A DNA stretch of 64,000 nucleotides from Lysobacteraceae bacterium (lineage in GTDB: Bacteria > Pseudomonadota > Gammaproteobacteria > Xanthomonadales > Xanthomonadaceae): assembly GCA_016789405.1 (NCBI GenBank), contig JAEUPQ010000026.1, positions 186,001-250,000 of the forward strand, written 5' to 3'. How positions within the stretch are numbered: position 1 is the first letter of the stretch; each line of letters opens with the position of its first letter. The translations under genes and the position numbers were made by a program. Below, one piece after another: positions 9,196 to 16,976 of the stretch. The notes under the pieces were generated by a model. The model saw only the letters and a list, made by a program, of their open reading frames with translations. It was not told the origin of the DNA and did not search any database.

Positions 9196-9866
9196 GCGAC
9201 ACGACCGACCTCGACGATTTCCTCGACAAGTGGCGCGGGCGCTGGCCGGAGTGGCGCATCGCCCAGGTCTTCGTGCCGGAGGCGCATCGCCCGGTCGTCG
9301 AAGCCTGGTTCGCGCTGCTGCAGGAGTGGACGGACGCTGCGTGGGCGGGCGACGACCCGACGCCGGGCGCAGCCAAGCTGGGCTGGTGGTCGGAGGAACT
9401 GCGCGGATGGTCGAAGGGGCTGCGAAGGCATCCGCTGGGCCGCGTGCTGCAGAAGACCCCGGCGCCATGGACAACCGTGGCCGATGCCCTGCCGATCCTG
9501 CGCGAGGTCCGCGAGCCGTTGCGCGCGTGGTCGTCCCCGGACGACGCGCGCGCGGCACTGAAGGCGCTGGCGGAGGCGTTGTCCGCCTGTGAGGCGGCCC
9601 TGTTCGCAGGGCCTGCGGACGAGGGCGACGCATTCGCGTTGCTCGCCGCGCATGCGCTGTGGCATCGGGACGAGGACGGCACGGCGGGTCGTGCCCGCGC
9701 ATGGGCCGCGCTGCTCGCAGCGCTGGGGCCGACGCGGGCTGCGACGCGTCCACGTCGCATCCACGACGCACTGACTGCTGGCCGGCTGGCGCGACTGGCC
9801 CGGTCCGGTGATGTCATGGCGCTGCCTCCCATGGCCGCGCTGTGGCGCGGCTGGCGCGCGGCCTGA
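9192..9866 (+). CDS. Squalene/phytoene synthase-like protein, probably not a canonical enzyme
   Basis: 224 residues, translationally coupled to gph (ATGA overlap). It shows scattered features of the squalene/phytoene synthase fold: FALLQEW near the N-terminus, and WWSEELRGWSKGLRRHPLGRVLQ, matching the conserved W-W-x-E and basic HP segment of that superfamily. The Asp-rich motifs needed for prenyl diphosphate/Mg binding are not evident. It resembles the degenerate NDUFAF6-type members rather than hopanoid or carotenoid synthases. No other isoprenoid genes are nearby. Family assignment moderate, function unknown. Confidence 0.6.
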   Translation: MSDTTDLDDFLDKWRGRWPEWRIAQVFVPEAHRPVVEAWFALLQEWTDAAWAGDDPTPGAAKLGWWSEELRGWSKGLRRHPLGRVLQKTPAPWTTVADALPILREVREPLRAWSSPDDARAALKALAEALSACEAALFAGPADEGDAFALLAAHALWHRDEDGTAGRARAWAALLAALGPTRAATRPRRIHDALTAGRLARLARSGDVMALPPMAALWRGWRAA

Positions 9867-9941
9867 GGTCTGGTCGCTGACCGGATCAAAACAGACCGTT
9901 CCGGTCCTGATTCCCGGTCTCGACGGGAGGGCGCGGGTACA

Positions 9942-10907
9942 ATGGCAGTCCTTTCCGTAGTCCGGACCCCAGCCGTGACGCCGCGACCGCAACACCACAC
10001 CCTGCCTGACGTGGCCGGCGATGCCGCCGCCGCCGCCCGCCCCCTCGACTGGGTCGGCATGCGCCGGATCGCTCTGCCGCTACGCATCCGTGGCGAAGCC
10101 GGCGACAGCCTGCAGGTGCCCGCATCGGTCGACGTCTTCGTCGACCTGCGCGATGCCGATGCCCGTGGCATCCACATGTCCCGTCTCTACCTGCGCCTCC
10201 AGGACAGTCTGGTCGAAGAGGTGCTGACGCCGGCACGACTGCGACGCGTGCTGCAGGAATGCCTCGAGTCGCAGGGCGCCCTGTCCTCCTCGGCACGGCT
10301 GGTGCTGCGTTTCGACCAGATGCTCAAGCGTCGGGCCCTCGCGACCGACAACGCCGGCTGGAAACGCTATCCGGTGGAAATCGATGCGCTGCTGGCCGAT
10401 GGCCACATGACCCTGGCGCTGTCGTATGCAGTGGACTATTCCAGTACGTGCCCGGCGTCCGCCGCGCTGTCGCGCCAGCTCAACGCCGAGCGCTTCGCCG
10501 ACGATTTCGCCGCCGCGCATCCGCTGTCCACCCAGGTGGTGCGCGATTGGCTGGCGTCCGAGCGGGGCCTTGCGGCCACGCCGCACGCGCAGCGCAGCAC
10601 GGCAGAGATCCGCCTCGAGCTGCAGCCTTCGTTCGACGAACTGCCGATCGGCGACCTGATCGACCACGCCGAAGCCGCGCTGGGCACGCCGGTGCAGACT
10701 GCGGTCAAGCGCGAGGATGAGCAGGCCTTCGCACGGCTCAATGCCGAGAACCTGATGTTCTGCGAGGACGCCGCGCGCCGTGTCGCCGCCATGCTCGCCG
10801 ACGACGACCGCGTGCAGCGTTTCGATGTCCGCGTGTCGCATTTCGAAAGCCTGCACCCGCATGACGCGGTGGCGCAGGTGTCGGGCAAGGGCCGCGCAGG
10901 CGCCTGA
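9942..10907 (+). CDS. folE2: GTP cyclohydrolase FolE2 (type IB)
   Basis: Converts GTP to 7,8-dihydroneopterin triphosphate, first step of folate and queuosine synthesis; FolE2 works with metals other than zinc. 321 residues. Diagnostic runs are DARGIHMSRLY, STCPASAALSRQ with the metal Cys, PHAQRS, NLMFCEDAARR and ESLHPHDAVAQ. The ATG at 9942 lies inside a perfect -10-like hexamer (TACAAT, 9938-9943); a GTG at 9975 giving a 310-residue protein is an alternative start. Presence of FolE2 is often linked to zinc limitation, but no clear Zur site was recognised. Confidence 0.93.
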   Translation: MAVLSVVRTPAVTPRPQHHTLPDVAGDAAAAARPLDWVGMRRIALPLRIRGEAGDSLQVPASVDVFVDLRDADARGIHMSRLYLRLQDSLVEEVLTPARLRRVLQECLESQGALSSSARLVLRFDQMLKRRALATDNAGWKRYPVEIDALLADGHMTLALSYAVDYSSTCPASAALSRQLNAERFADDFAAAHPLSTQVVRDWLASERGLAATPHAQRSTAEIRLELQPSFDELPIGDLIDHAEAALGTPVQTAVKREDEQAFARLNAENLMFCEDAARRVAAMLADDDRVQRFDVRVSHFESLHPHDAVAQVSGKGRAGA

Positions 10908-10940
10908 CCCACAGTCGGAAATCGCGAGTCAAGCTGCGGC

Positions 10941-12077
10941 TTATCCCGCGAACTGCCGCAGCCATGCGACGAAGGCCTTGTCTTCCCCGATCGCGTCGAG
11001 GATCGGCAGCACCGCCTGCGGGCCGTTGCTGCTGTTGGTGAAGATCAGCGTCCCGCTGCGGGTGTCCGGCGAGAAATAGCCGAGCGTGAACGTGCCTTCG
11101 TCCATCCCGGTGTGCATCAGATAGCGCTGCTCGCCGAACCGGAACGCTTCCCAGCCCAGCCCGAAACCGACCTCGTCCGGGCAGGTCGCATCGCGCGGCG
11201 GTGCACACAGCTCCGCGCGACGATCGGTCTGGATGCGCGAGCGTTCCGAGACCAATGCAGCGTCAACGCCTTGCCCTTCGATCAGGCCGATCACGAAGCG
11301 CGCGTAATCCCGCGGCGTCGAGAAGACGTCGTCGGACGCGATGAAGTGCGTGGCGACCTGCGGCGCCAGCGGCTTGCCTTCGCGGTCGTGCGGTCGCGCG
11401 ATGCGGTTTTCGAACCACGGCCGACGGGTGTAGGCGGTTTCGGTCATGCGGCTCGGATCGAACACCCGTCGTTGTGCGAGGACTTCGAACGGCGTGCCGG
11501 TCTTCTTCTCGACGAAACGCGCCATGTATTCGAAGCCTTCGCCGGAGTAGCCGAAGGTTTCGCCCGGCGCGTGCTCGAAACGCAGGGGGCCGTCGCGCCA
11601 GTTCGGGAAGCCGGTGCGGTGGCTCAGGGCGATGCGCGGCGTGAGCAGGTTTCGCCGTGGATCACCGGCGAGATCCGGGTCGACCCAGTATTTCGCCATC
11701 GATTCGTCCAGCGACACGTCGCCATTGGCGACCAGCCGCATCACGACCTCCGCGGAGACGGGCTTCGCCATCGAGGCGATGTTGTAGAGCGTGGCCGGGG
11801 TCGCCGGCATGCCCGGCGCGGCTTCGCCCCAGGCGCCGGTGAACGACAGTCGTCCGTCTTCGATCCGCGCGATCGAGACGCTGGCGATGCGTTTGTCGAT
11901 CAGCAGGGCGGGGACGAGGGCGTCGAGCCGCTGCAGGGCAGTTGGCCTGGTCGGGGCCTGTGCCTGTGCATGCGAGCTCGCGGAAGCGGCAGGACGCGTC
12001 TCCGCGCAGGCGTGCATGGCGAGTGCGCCCAGCACGAAGCCGAAGAGAGTGGGCAGGTAGGCGCTCGTGGTTCTCAT
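10941..12077 (-). CDS. Exported serine hydrolase, beta-lactamase class C/PBP-like
   Basis: 378 residues with a signal peptide (about 1-25, cleavage near ACAETR), so periplasmic. The penicillin-binding fold signatures are SMAK (SxxK nucleophile and base, IASMAKP), YSG for the Tyr motif (FGYSGEGF), and HTG (LMHTGMD) in place of KTG. This set is common in esterases and peptidases of the AmpC-like S12 group. Substrate unknown. It is convergent with folE2 and heads away from two small genes on the same strand. Confidence 0.85.
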   Translation of the reverse strand: MRTTSAYLPTLFGFVLGALAMHACAETRPAASASSHAQAQAPTRPTALQRLDALVPALLIDKRIASVSIARIEDGRLSFTGAWGEAAPGMPATPATLYNIASMAKPVSAEVVMRLVANGDVSLDESMAKYWVDPDLAGDPRRNLLTPRIALSHRTGFPNWRDGPLRFEHAPGETFGYSGEGFEYMARFVEKKTGTPFEVLAQRRVFDPSRMTETAYTRRPWFENRIARPHDREGKPLAPQVATHFIASDDVFSTPRDYARFVIGLIEGQGVDAALVSERSRIQTDRRAELCAPPRDATCPDEVGFGLGWEAFRFGEQRYLMHTGMDEGTFTLGYFSPDTRSGTLIFTNSSNGPQAVLPILDAIGEDKAFVAWLRQFAG

Positions 12078-12171
12078 GAAGGCTCCGAAGGTGTGCCGGA
12101 GGGTTTCCGGACAAGGCGAGGGCGTCCGGCGCCAAGCGCCGGTGCATCCCGATCGAGCAGGTCGCCGCGCG

Positions 12172-12501
12172 TCAGCGACGGTCGCGGGTGATCGCGAAAT
12201 AGAGCAGTTGGCTCAGGCCGGTGGCCGCAAGCAGGATGCCGATCGCACCGGGCGTCACTTCGCGCACGCCGAACAGGTCGATGATCGCGAAGGCGATCGC
12301 GAGGAAAGTGGCGAGCAGGCCCCAGCGCAGCGAGGACAGGCGGCGTTCGGCCTGCTCTCCCTGCAGGATCGACCGCAGCAGGTCCTCGGTGCCGGGTTCG
12401 CGCAGCATGCGGTAGCGCATGACCGCGTCCACCAGCACCCGGAAGGCGTAGGTGATGCACACGAACAGGGCCAGCGGGACGATGATCTGCTTCAGTTCCA
12501 T
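12172..12501 (-). CDS. Small two- or three-helix membrane protein (DUF6249-like)
   Basis: 109 residues with hydrophobic segments at about 5-25, 60-80 and 85-103, and a charged loop of about 30 residues (RYRMLREPGTEDLLRS) between the first two. This layout fits small DUF6249-type membrane proteins often found beside ECF sigma factors, which fits the sigma gene 0.7 kb away. No enzymatic motif. Function unknown. Confidence 0.65.
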   Translation of the reverse strand: MELKQIIVPLALFVCITYAFRVLVDAVMRYRMLREPGTEDLLRSILQGEQAERRLSSLRWGLLATFLAIAFAIIDLFGVREVTPGAIGILLAATGLSQLLYFAITRDRR

Positions 12502-12570
12502 GAGGATGTGCTCACGAGGGGCTTCGTTGGACAGGAGACGCGGGCGTGCAGCGCGGTTGCAGGCGGGGTG

Positions 12571-13056
12571 TCAGGGCGCGGCGCGATGGCCGTAGCTGAG
12601 CACGCGCGTGATCCGCCAGCCGTCCGCGTCGCGGCGCCAGACGATGAGGAAGTCGGCTTCGCCCTCGCACTGGTCATCGGTTCTGCAGAAGCGATGCACG
12701 CCCTGCTCGATTGCCCCGAAGTCCTTGATCGGAAAGATCTTCAGCGTGCCCGCCACGCGTTCGCGCGTGTAATGCCCGCAAGCATGGCGACGCGTGTTGT
12801 CCAGCATCGTGTCCCGGTTCCACGTCACCCCGCCCGTGTCGTGGTAGAACTCCACGTCGTCGGCGAAGTAGGAGGCATGGCGCGTGAGCTGTGCGGGATC
12901 CGCGCACCGGTTGAAGGCGTCGAAGACCGCGTCGTCGAGTTGGGCAATGGTTGTCTCCAGCGAGGCGTCGTCGGGGACGGGGGGCGTGGCAGACGCCGAA
13001 GCGGGCGATGCGAAGGAAATGATGCCGAGCAGGCAGAGCAGGGGCAGTGTGTTCAT
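12571..13056 (-). CDS. Exported SnoaL/NTF2-like protein
   Basis: 161 residues with a cleavable signal peptide (MNTLPLLCLLGII..., cleavage near SASA). The mature part fits the cystatin-like NTF2/SnoaL fold: LDDAVFDAFNRCADPAQL, SYFADDVEFYHDTGG, then beta strands ending GWRITRVLSYGH. Such DUF4440-type proteins are periplasmic or ligand binding with unknown substrates. The ATG at 13056 is chosen since longer in-frame starts would cross the sigma factor gene on the other strand. Cys pairs (RCADP; HACGHY; FCRTDDQCEG) could form disulfides. Confidence 0.75.
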   Translation of the reverse strand: MNTLPLLCLLGIISFASPASASATPPVPDDASLETTIAQLDDAVFDAFNRCADPAQLTRHASYFADDVEFYHDTGGVTWNRDTMLDNTRRHACGHYTRERVAGTLKIFPIKDFGAIEQGVHRFCRTDDQCEGEADFLIVWRRDADGWRITRVLSYGHRAAP

Positions 13057-13152
13057 GGAAGCGGGGTCCAGGCGGGCATGGAGCATGCGTATGCCCACCA
13101 TGGACACGCGAAGGCGCGGTCCGGTTGCAACACCAGCGCCGAAGCGCCAATG

Positions 13153-13176
13153 CAACCGTTCGGCGCCCTCGCGTCT
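13153..13176 (+). promoter_or_regulatory. Possible ECF-type promoter of the sigma factor gene
   Basis: CAACC at 13153-13157 followed after 14 bases by CGTCT (around 13172) resembles the CAAC/CGTC pattern of ECF sigma promoters, about 55 nt before the sigma gene start. Low confidence; autoregulation is inference. Confidence 0.3.
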
Positions 13177-13190
13177 CCATGATCGCCAAC

Positions 13191-13217
13191 GATCCTTCCG
13201 ATCCTTCCGATCCTGCC
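13191..13217. repeat. 9-bp tandem repeat ahead of the ECF sigma gene
   Basis: GATCCTTCC twice then GATCCTGCC, with a weaker fourth copy (AGTCCTGACC). It ends a few bases before the start at 13231 and so forms the translation initiation region. Such a repeat could vary in copy number and shift expression; that is inference. Confidence 0.6.
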
Positions 13218-13230
13218 AGTCCTGACCAGG

Positions 13231-13791
13231 ATGACCACCGACCGCGCCCTCGTCGATGCCGTGCTTGCCGGAGCGCCGGGTGCGTTCGAACGCCTCGTGG
13301 GCGAGTACCAGGGGCTGTGCTGGCATATCGTCCATCGACTGGTGCGTGACGCCGACGATGCCCGCGACCTGTGCCAGGACACCTTCCTGCGCGTGTACCA
13401 GAATCTGCACCAGTACCGGCACGACTGTCCGCTGAAGCACTGGATCGGCCGGGTGGCGTATTCGATCGCGCTGCGCCACCTCGAACGGCGCAAGGTGGCT
13501 CTGTGCGCGGAACTGCGCAGCGACGAAGCCCTGCTGACGGTCGAGGACGAGGTCGAAACCTTCGACTACGCAGCGGCCTGCGACGATGCGGCGGCCGCAC
13601 GACGCCTGCACGACGCCATCGAGATCCTGCCGCCGCTGCCGCGCATGCTGCTGACGCTGCACCATCTCGATGACGTGCCGATTCCGGAGATCGCGCAGAT
13701 CACCGGGCTGCCGGCCGGCACCATCAAGAGCCATCTGTTCCGCGCGCGCCTCAAGCTCCGCGAGCGGCTCGAAACCGGAGAACCACGATGA
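13231..13791 (+). CDS. ECF-type RNA polymerase sigma factor
   Basis: 186 residues, sigma-70 family group 4. Region 2 is seen in FERLVGEYQGLCWHIVHRLVRDADDARDLCQDTFLRVYQNL and HWIGRVAYSIALRHLERR. Region 4 lies at the C-terminus (LPPLPRMLLTLHHLDDVPIPEIAQITGLPAGTIKSHLFRARLKLRERL) with the helix-turn-helix. It is coupled by ATGA overlap to a membrane protein gene that is the likely regulator. Regulon unknown. Confidence 0.9.
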   Translation: MTTDRALVDAVLAGAPGAFERLVGEYQGLCWHIVHRLVRDADDARDLCQDTFLRVYQNLHQYRHDCPLKHWIGRVAYSIALRHLERRKVALCAELRSDEALLTVEDEVETFDYAAACDDAAAARRLHDAIEILPPLPRMLLTLHHLDDVPIPEIAQITGLPAGTIKSHLFRARLKLRERLETGEPR

Positions 13792-14273
13792 ACCAGCGGC
13801 CCGACGATCCGACGATCGATGCCCGCGACGCCGACGCGTTGCGCGAACGCGAATGGCGCCTCCAGGAAGCGGCGCGCGATGCCCATCGGCGCGACGATGC
13901 GGCCGAAGGCAGCGCGCGCGGACTTCGTTACCGGATGATCGCTCGTGCGCTGGACCGCGAACCCGAGGCGTCGCTGCCGAGCAATTTCGCCTTCGTGCAG
14001 GCGCAGCGGGTCGAAGCGCTGGTGGCGGAACGTCGACGCGCCGATGCGCGCTTCATCCGCAGGCTGCGCTGGGGCTTCGCGCTCGGCTACGGGGGGGCGA
14101 TCGCGGTGGCCGCGCTGGCCTTCCGTCGCGAACTGTCCACATGGCTGGATTCCCCGGTGATCGCCGACATCCTCGGCAGCCCGTGGGCACCATGGTTGCT
14201 CGGCTGTGCCGTTGTCGTGTCCGTGCTGCAGATGCGGCCGTGGCGCGGCGGCCTGCGGCGCCATTCCGATTGA
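13788..14273 (+). CDS. Membrane protein coupled to ECF sigma factor, possible anti-sigma
   Basis: 161 residues, start overlapping the sigma stop codon. The N-terminal 90 residues are charged and helical (DADALREREWRLQEAARDAHRRDD...), followed by two membrane helices (about 93-112 and 130-148). The cytosolic domain plus membrane anchor and translational coupling fit an anti-sigma factor. No zinc HxxxCxxC motif is present, so it is not a ZAS-type protein. Role inferred from context only. Confidence 0.65.
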   Translation: MNQRPDDPTIDARDADALREREWRLQEAARDAHRRDDAAEGSARGLRYRMIARALDREPEASLPSNFAFVQAQRVEALVAERRRADARFIRRLRWGFALGYGGAIAVAALAFRRELSTWLDSPVIADILGSPWAPWLLGCAVVVSVLQMRPWRGGLRRHSD

Positions 14274-14277
14274 GGCG

Positions 14278-15159
14278 TCAGGGCGCCGACCGAACGTCCG
14301 CGCCCGATGCTTCCAGCACCAGTAGCGGGTCCACGCGCGTGCCGAACCAGTTCATGCCCCAGTGGAGGTGCGGCCCGGTCGCGCGCCCGGTCGCACCGAC
14401 GGCGCCGAAGACCTGGCCCTGTTCGACGCGATCGCCCACCTTCACGTCGATGCGCGAGAGATGCAGGAAATTCGAGCTCACGCCCGCACCGTGGTCGATC
14501 AGCACGGTGCCGCCGGTGAGATAGAGGTCCGGTGCGGCGAACGTGACGATGCCGGCCGCCGGCGCCTTCACCGGCGTGCCGCTGGCCGCAGCGATATCCA
14601 TCCCCGAATGCGGTGCTTTCGGCGATCCGTTGTAGACACGCTGGTTGCCGAACCGACCGCTGATGCGGCCTTCGACCGGCCACACGAATGCTGCCGCGAA
14701 ATCCTCGCGCGCATCATCGCGGCCACGCGCGGCGGACACCGCTGCCTGTTCGCGTTCGATGCGTGCCGCGATCGCCGGAGGCGGGTCGACGGTCGATGGC
14801 GGCACGCCGTCGATGCGTTCCACGGGCCATTCGCGCGGATCGATGGCGATGCGGCGTTCGCGCGGTTCGAAGCCCGGTGAGCGGATCGCGACCACGGCAT
14901 CGCCCGTGGCGTCGCGGCCAATGCCGAACACGAAACGCCCGTTCGGCGAGACCCGCAGCGTGCGGCCGGCGTATTCGACCGTGGCAGCTGGATCGGTCTG
15001 GCCGATCACCAGTGCGCCCTGCTGGGCGCGCTGCGGCAGGCGCACGGCGACTGGCTGCATGCTGCCGGCGAGCGAGGCGGTCGGAACCTCGCGAGTCGAT
15101 GTCGATGTGCCGCAGGCGGCGAGCGCGAATGGAACGAGGAGCAGGGCGAGACGACGCAT
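14278..15159 (-). CDS. M23 peptidase lipoprotein
   Basis: 293 residues with a lipobox ending FALAACG (lipid Cys at residue 16), so membrane anchored in the periplasm. The C-terminal LytM domain keeps the zinc ligands: HSGMD and the HLHW motif (TGPHLHWGMNW). Strands such as GRISGRFGNQRVYNG are typical. Likely a peptidoglycan DD-endopeptidase or an amidase activator. Its ATG shares one base with the pyrC stop codon, so the two are co-transcribed. Confidence 0.9.
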   Translation of the reverse strand: MRRLALLLVPFALAACGTSTSTREVPTASLAGSMQPVAVRLPQRAQQGALVIGQTDPAATVEYAGRTLRVSPNGRFVFGIGRDATGDAVVAIRSPGFEPRERRIAIDPREWPVERIDGVPPSTVDPPPAIAARIEREQAAVSAARGRDDAREDFAAAFVWPVEGRISGRFGNQRVYNGSPKAPHSGMDIAAASGTPVKAPAAGIVTFAAPDLYLTGGTVLIDHGAGVSSNFLHLSRIDVKVGDRVEQGQVFGAVGATGRATGPHLHWGMNWFGTRVDPLLVLEASGADVRSAP

Positions 15160-16514
15160 CAGCGATCGAACGCCAGGCGCATGCCGCGCGGCTCACCGAC
15201 AAGCTGCGTGCCGTCCCAGGCGAGGTGGCCATTGACCCAGGTCGAGGCGATCCGCGAGCGGAAGGTCCGGCCTTCGAACGGCGACCAGCCGCACTTCGAC
15301 AGCACCTGAGAGCGCTCGACGGTGAATGGCGTGTCGTCGATCAGCACCAAGTCGGCGAAATAGCCTTCGCGGAGGAAGCCGCGCTCCTTCACGTCGAACA
15401 GCTGCGCTGGCGCATGCGCGAACTTCTGCACGACCTGCGCGGTGGAGAAATGGCCCTCGTGCACGCATTCCAGCGCTGCGTTCAGCGCGAACTGCACCAG
15501 TGGCAGGCCGCTCGGCGCCTTCAGGTAGGGGTTCTGCTTCTCTTCCAGCGTGTGCGGCGCGTGATCGGTGGCCAGCACGTCGATCACGTCGTCGGCAAGC
15601 GCGCGCAGCAGCGCTTCGCGGTCCGAGGGGTCCTTGATCGCGGGATTGCACTTGATGAAGTTGCCCAGCGTGGCGTAATCGCGGCTGTCGAAACGCAGGA
15701 AATGCACGCAGGTCTCGGCGGTGATGCGCTTGCGGCTGCCGTCCGGGCGGATCAGCGGGCCGCGCTCGAACAGCGCCAGTTCGTCGGCGGTGGAAATGTG
15801 CAGTACGTGCAGGCGCGAGTCGTGCTTCCTCGCCAGGGAGATCGCCAGTTGCGTCGACTTGATGCAGGCCGCGCGGTTGCGGATCTCGCCGTGGAACTCG
15901 ACCGGCACGTCGTCGCCGTACTTCTCGCGGTACTTCGCCATCTCCGCGTCGATCATCGGCGTGTCTTCGCAATGCGTGATGATCGGCGTCGGCGCGTCGC
16001 GGAACACGGCGTCGAGCACTTCGGGGTCGTCGACCAGCATGTTGCCGGTCGAGGCGCCCATGAAGACCTTCACGCCGGGCGCGGCCTTCGGATCGAGCGC
16101 GCGGATGGCATCGATGTTCCCGGTGCTGGTGCCCATGTAGAAGGCATAGTTGGCCCGGGCACGGCCGGCGGCGCGACGGTACTTGTCCTCCAGCGCCTCG
16201 GCGTCGAGCGTCGGCGGGCTGGTGTTGGGCATCTCCATGAAACTGGTCAGCCCGCCGGCCACGGCGGCTGCGGCCTCGGTGGCGATGTCGGCTTTGTACT
16301 CGAGGCCCGGTTCGCGGAAATGCACCTGGTCATCGATCATGCCCGGCAGCAGGCGTCGACCAGCGGCATCGACCACGGTCTCGCCGGGACGGGCGGACAG
16401 GCCGCTGCCGATGGCCTGGATGCGGCCGTCGGCGAAGCGCAGGTCGCCGTCGAACTCGCGGCCCTCGTTGACGAGGCGGGCGTTGACGATCAGGGTGGGG
16501 GCGTGGGTGGTCAT
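15159..16514 (-). CDS. pyrC: Dihydroorotase
   Basis: Cyclises N-carbamoyl-aspartate to dihydroorotate in pyrimidine synthesis. 451 residues, the long type of the cyclic amidohydrolase fold. Seen: DDQVHFREPG (metal HxH variant HF-R), a lysine region GVKVFMGASTGN, ITHCEDTP, HVLHISTADEL, and the catalytic Asp in LATDHAPHTLEEK. Length and motifs suit the type seen in xanthomonads. Adjacent to the M23 gene and 73 nt from yidD on the same strand. Confidence 0.93.
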   Translation of the reverse strand: MTTHAPTLIVNARLVNEGREFDGDLRFADGRIQAIGSGLSARPGETVVDAAGRRLLPGMIDDQVHFREPGLEYKADIATEAAAAVAGGLTSFMEMPNTSPPTLDAEALEDKYRRAAGRARANYAFYMGTSTGNIDAIRALDPKAAPGVKVFMGASTGNMLVDDPEVLDAVFRDAPTPIITHCEDTPMIDAEMAKYREKYGDDVPVEFHGEIRNRAACIKSTQLAISLARKHDSRLHVLHISTADELALFERGPLIRPDGSRKRITAETCVHFLRFDSRDYATLGNFIKCNPAIKDPSDREALLRALADDVIDVLATDHAPHTLEEKQNPYLKAPSGLPLVQFALNAALECVHEGHFSTAQVVQKFAHAPAQLFDVKERGFLREGYFADLVLIDDTPFTVERSQVLSKCGWSPFEGRTFRSRIASTWVNGHLAWDGTQLVGEPRGMRLAFDR

Positions 16515-16587
16515 GGGGGCCTCGATGGGACATGGGGGCGGGCGACGGTCATCCGGGGCGGCGTGTTGCCGGCCGGCGTCTGGTCGG

Positions 16588-16884
16588 TCAGTCCGGGTCG
16601 GATCTCTCGGGGACCGGGTCGTGCCCGCCGGGGCAGAGAGGGTGGCAGCGGGACAGGCGCCGGACCGTCAGCCAGCTTCCGTGAACCGCACCGAAGCGTT
16701 CGATGGCTGTCATCGAGTACTCTGAGCAGGTCGGTACGAAGCGGCAGCGCTGGCCCAGCATGGGACTCACCCAGCGTTTGTAGAAGCGGAGTGCGGCGAT
16801 CAGCAGACGGTCGATCAAGGATTTGATCCAACGGGAAGCAAGCGGGACTGCCAGTGGGACAGCACGTGGATGCCCATGCGTCAT
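16588..16884 (-). CDS. yidD: Membrane protein insertion efficiency factor YidD
   Basis: 98 residues; YidD is a small amphipathic inner-membrane-associated protein that helps YidC insert membrane proteins. The conserved core is complete: [26 protein letters not shown], then [10 protein letters not shown] and [18 protein letters not shown], including all conserved Cys. It is usually next to rnpA and yidC at the origin, so its position here beside pyrC is a rearranged or xanthomonad-specific location. Divergent from dksA. Confidence 0.92.
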   Translation of the reverse strand: MTHGHPRAVPLAVPLASRWIKSLIDRLLIAALRFYKRWVSPMLGQRCRFVPTCSEYSMTAIERFGAVHGSWLTVRRLSRCHPLCPGGHDPVPERSDPD

Positions 16885-16902
16885 CCTCGCGTGAAAACGA
16901 GG

Positions 16903-16931
16903 TTGCCGCTGCAGTCTTGGCAGGGTATAAC
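16903..16931 (+). promoter_or_regulatory. Sigma-70 promoter of dksA
   Basis: TTGCCG (16903-16908), a 17-base spacer, then TATAAC (16926-16931). The expected start of transcription near 16938 leaves a leader of about 40 nt before the GTG at 16977. Confidence 0.7.
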
Positions 16932-16976
16932 AGCCCGCTTTCCCGCCTCAAGGGAAGATACGAAGGATTCTCCGAC

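Noticed and set aside
12571-13734. 387-codon minus-strand frame covering the SnoaL-like gene and opposite the sigma factor
   Set aside because: Only the part from 13056 has a signal peptide and recognisable fold; the upstream part is antisense to the ECF sigma gene.
14688-16826. 712-codon plus-strand frame
   Set aside because: Antisense to pyrC and the M23 gene, both certain.
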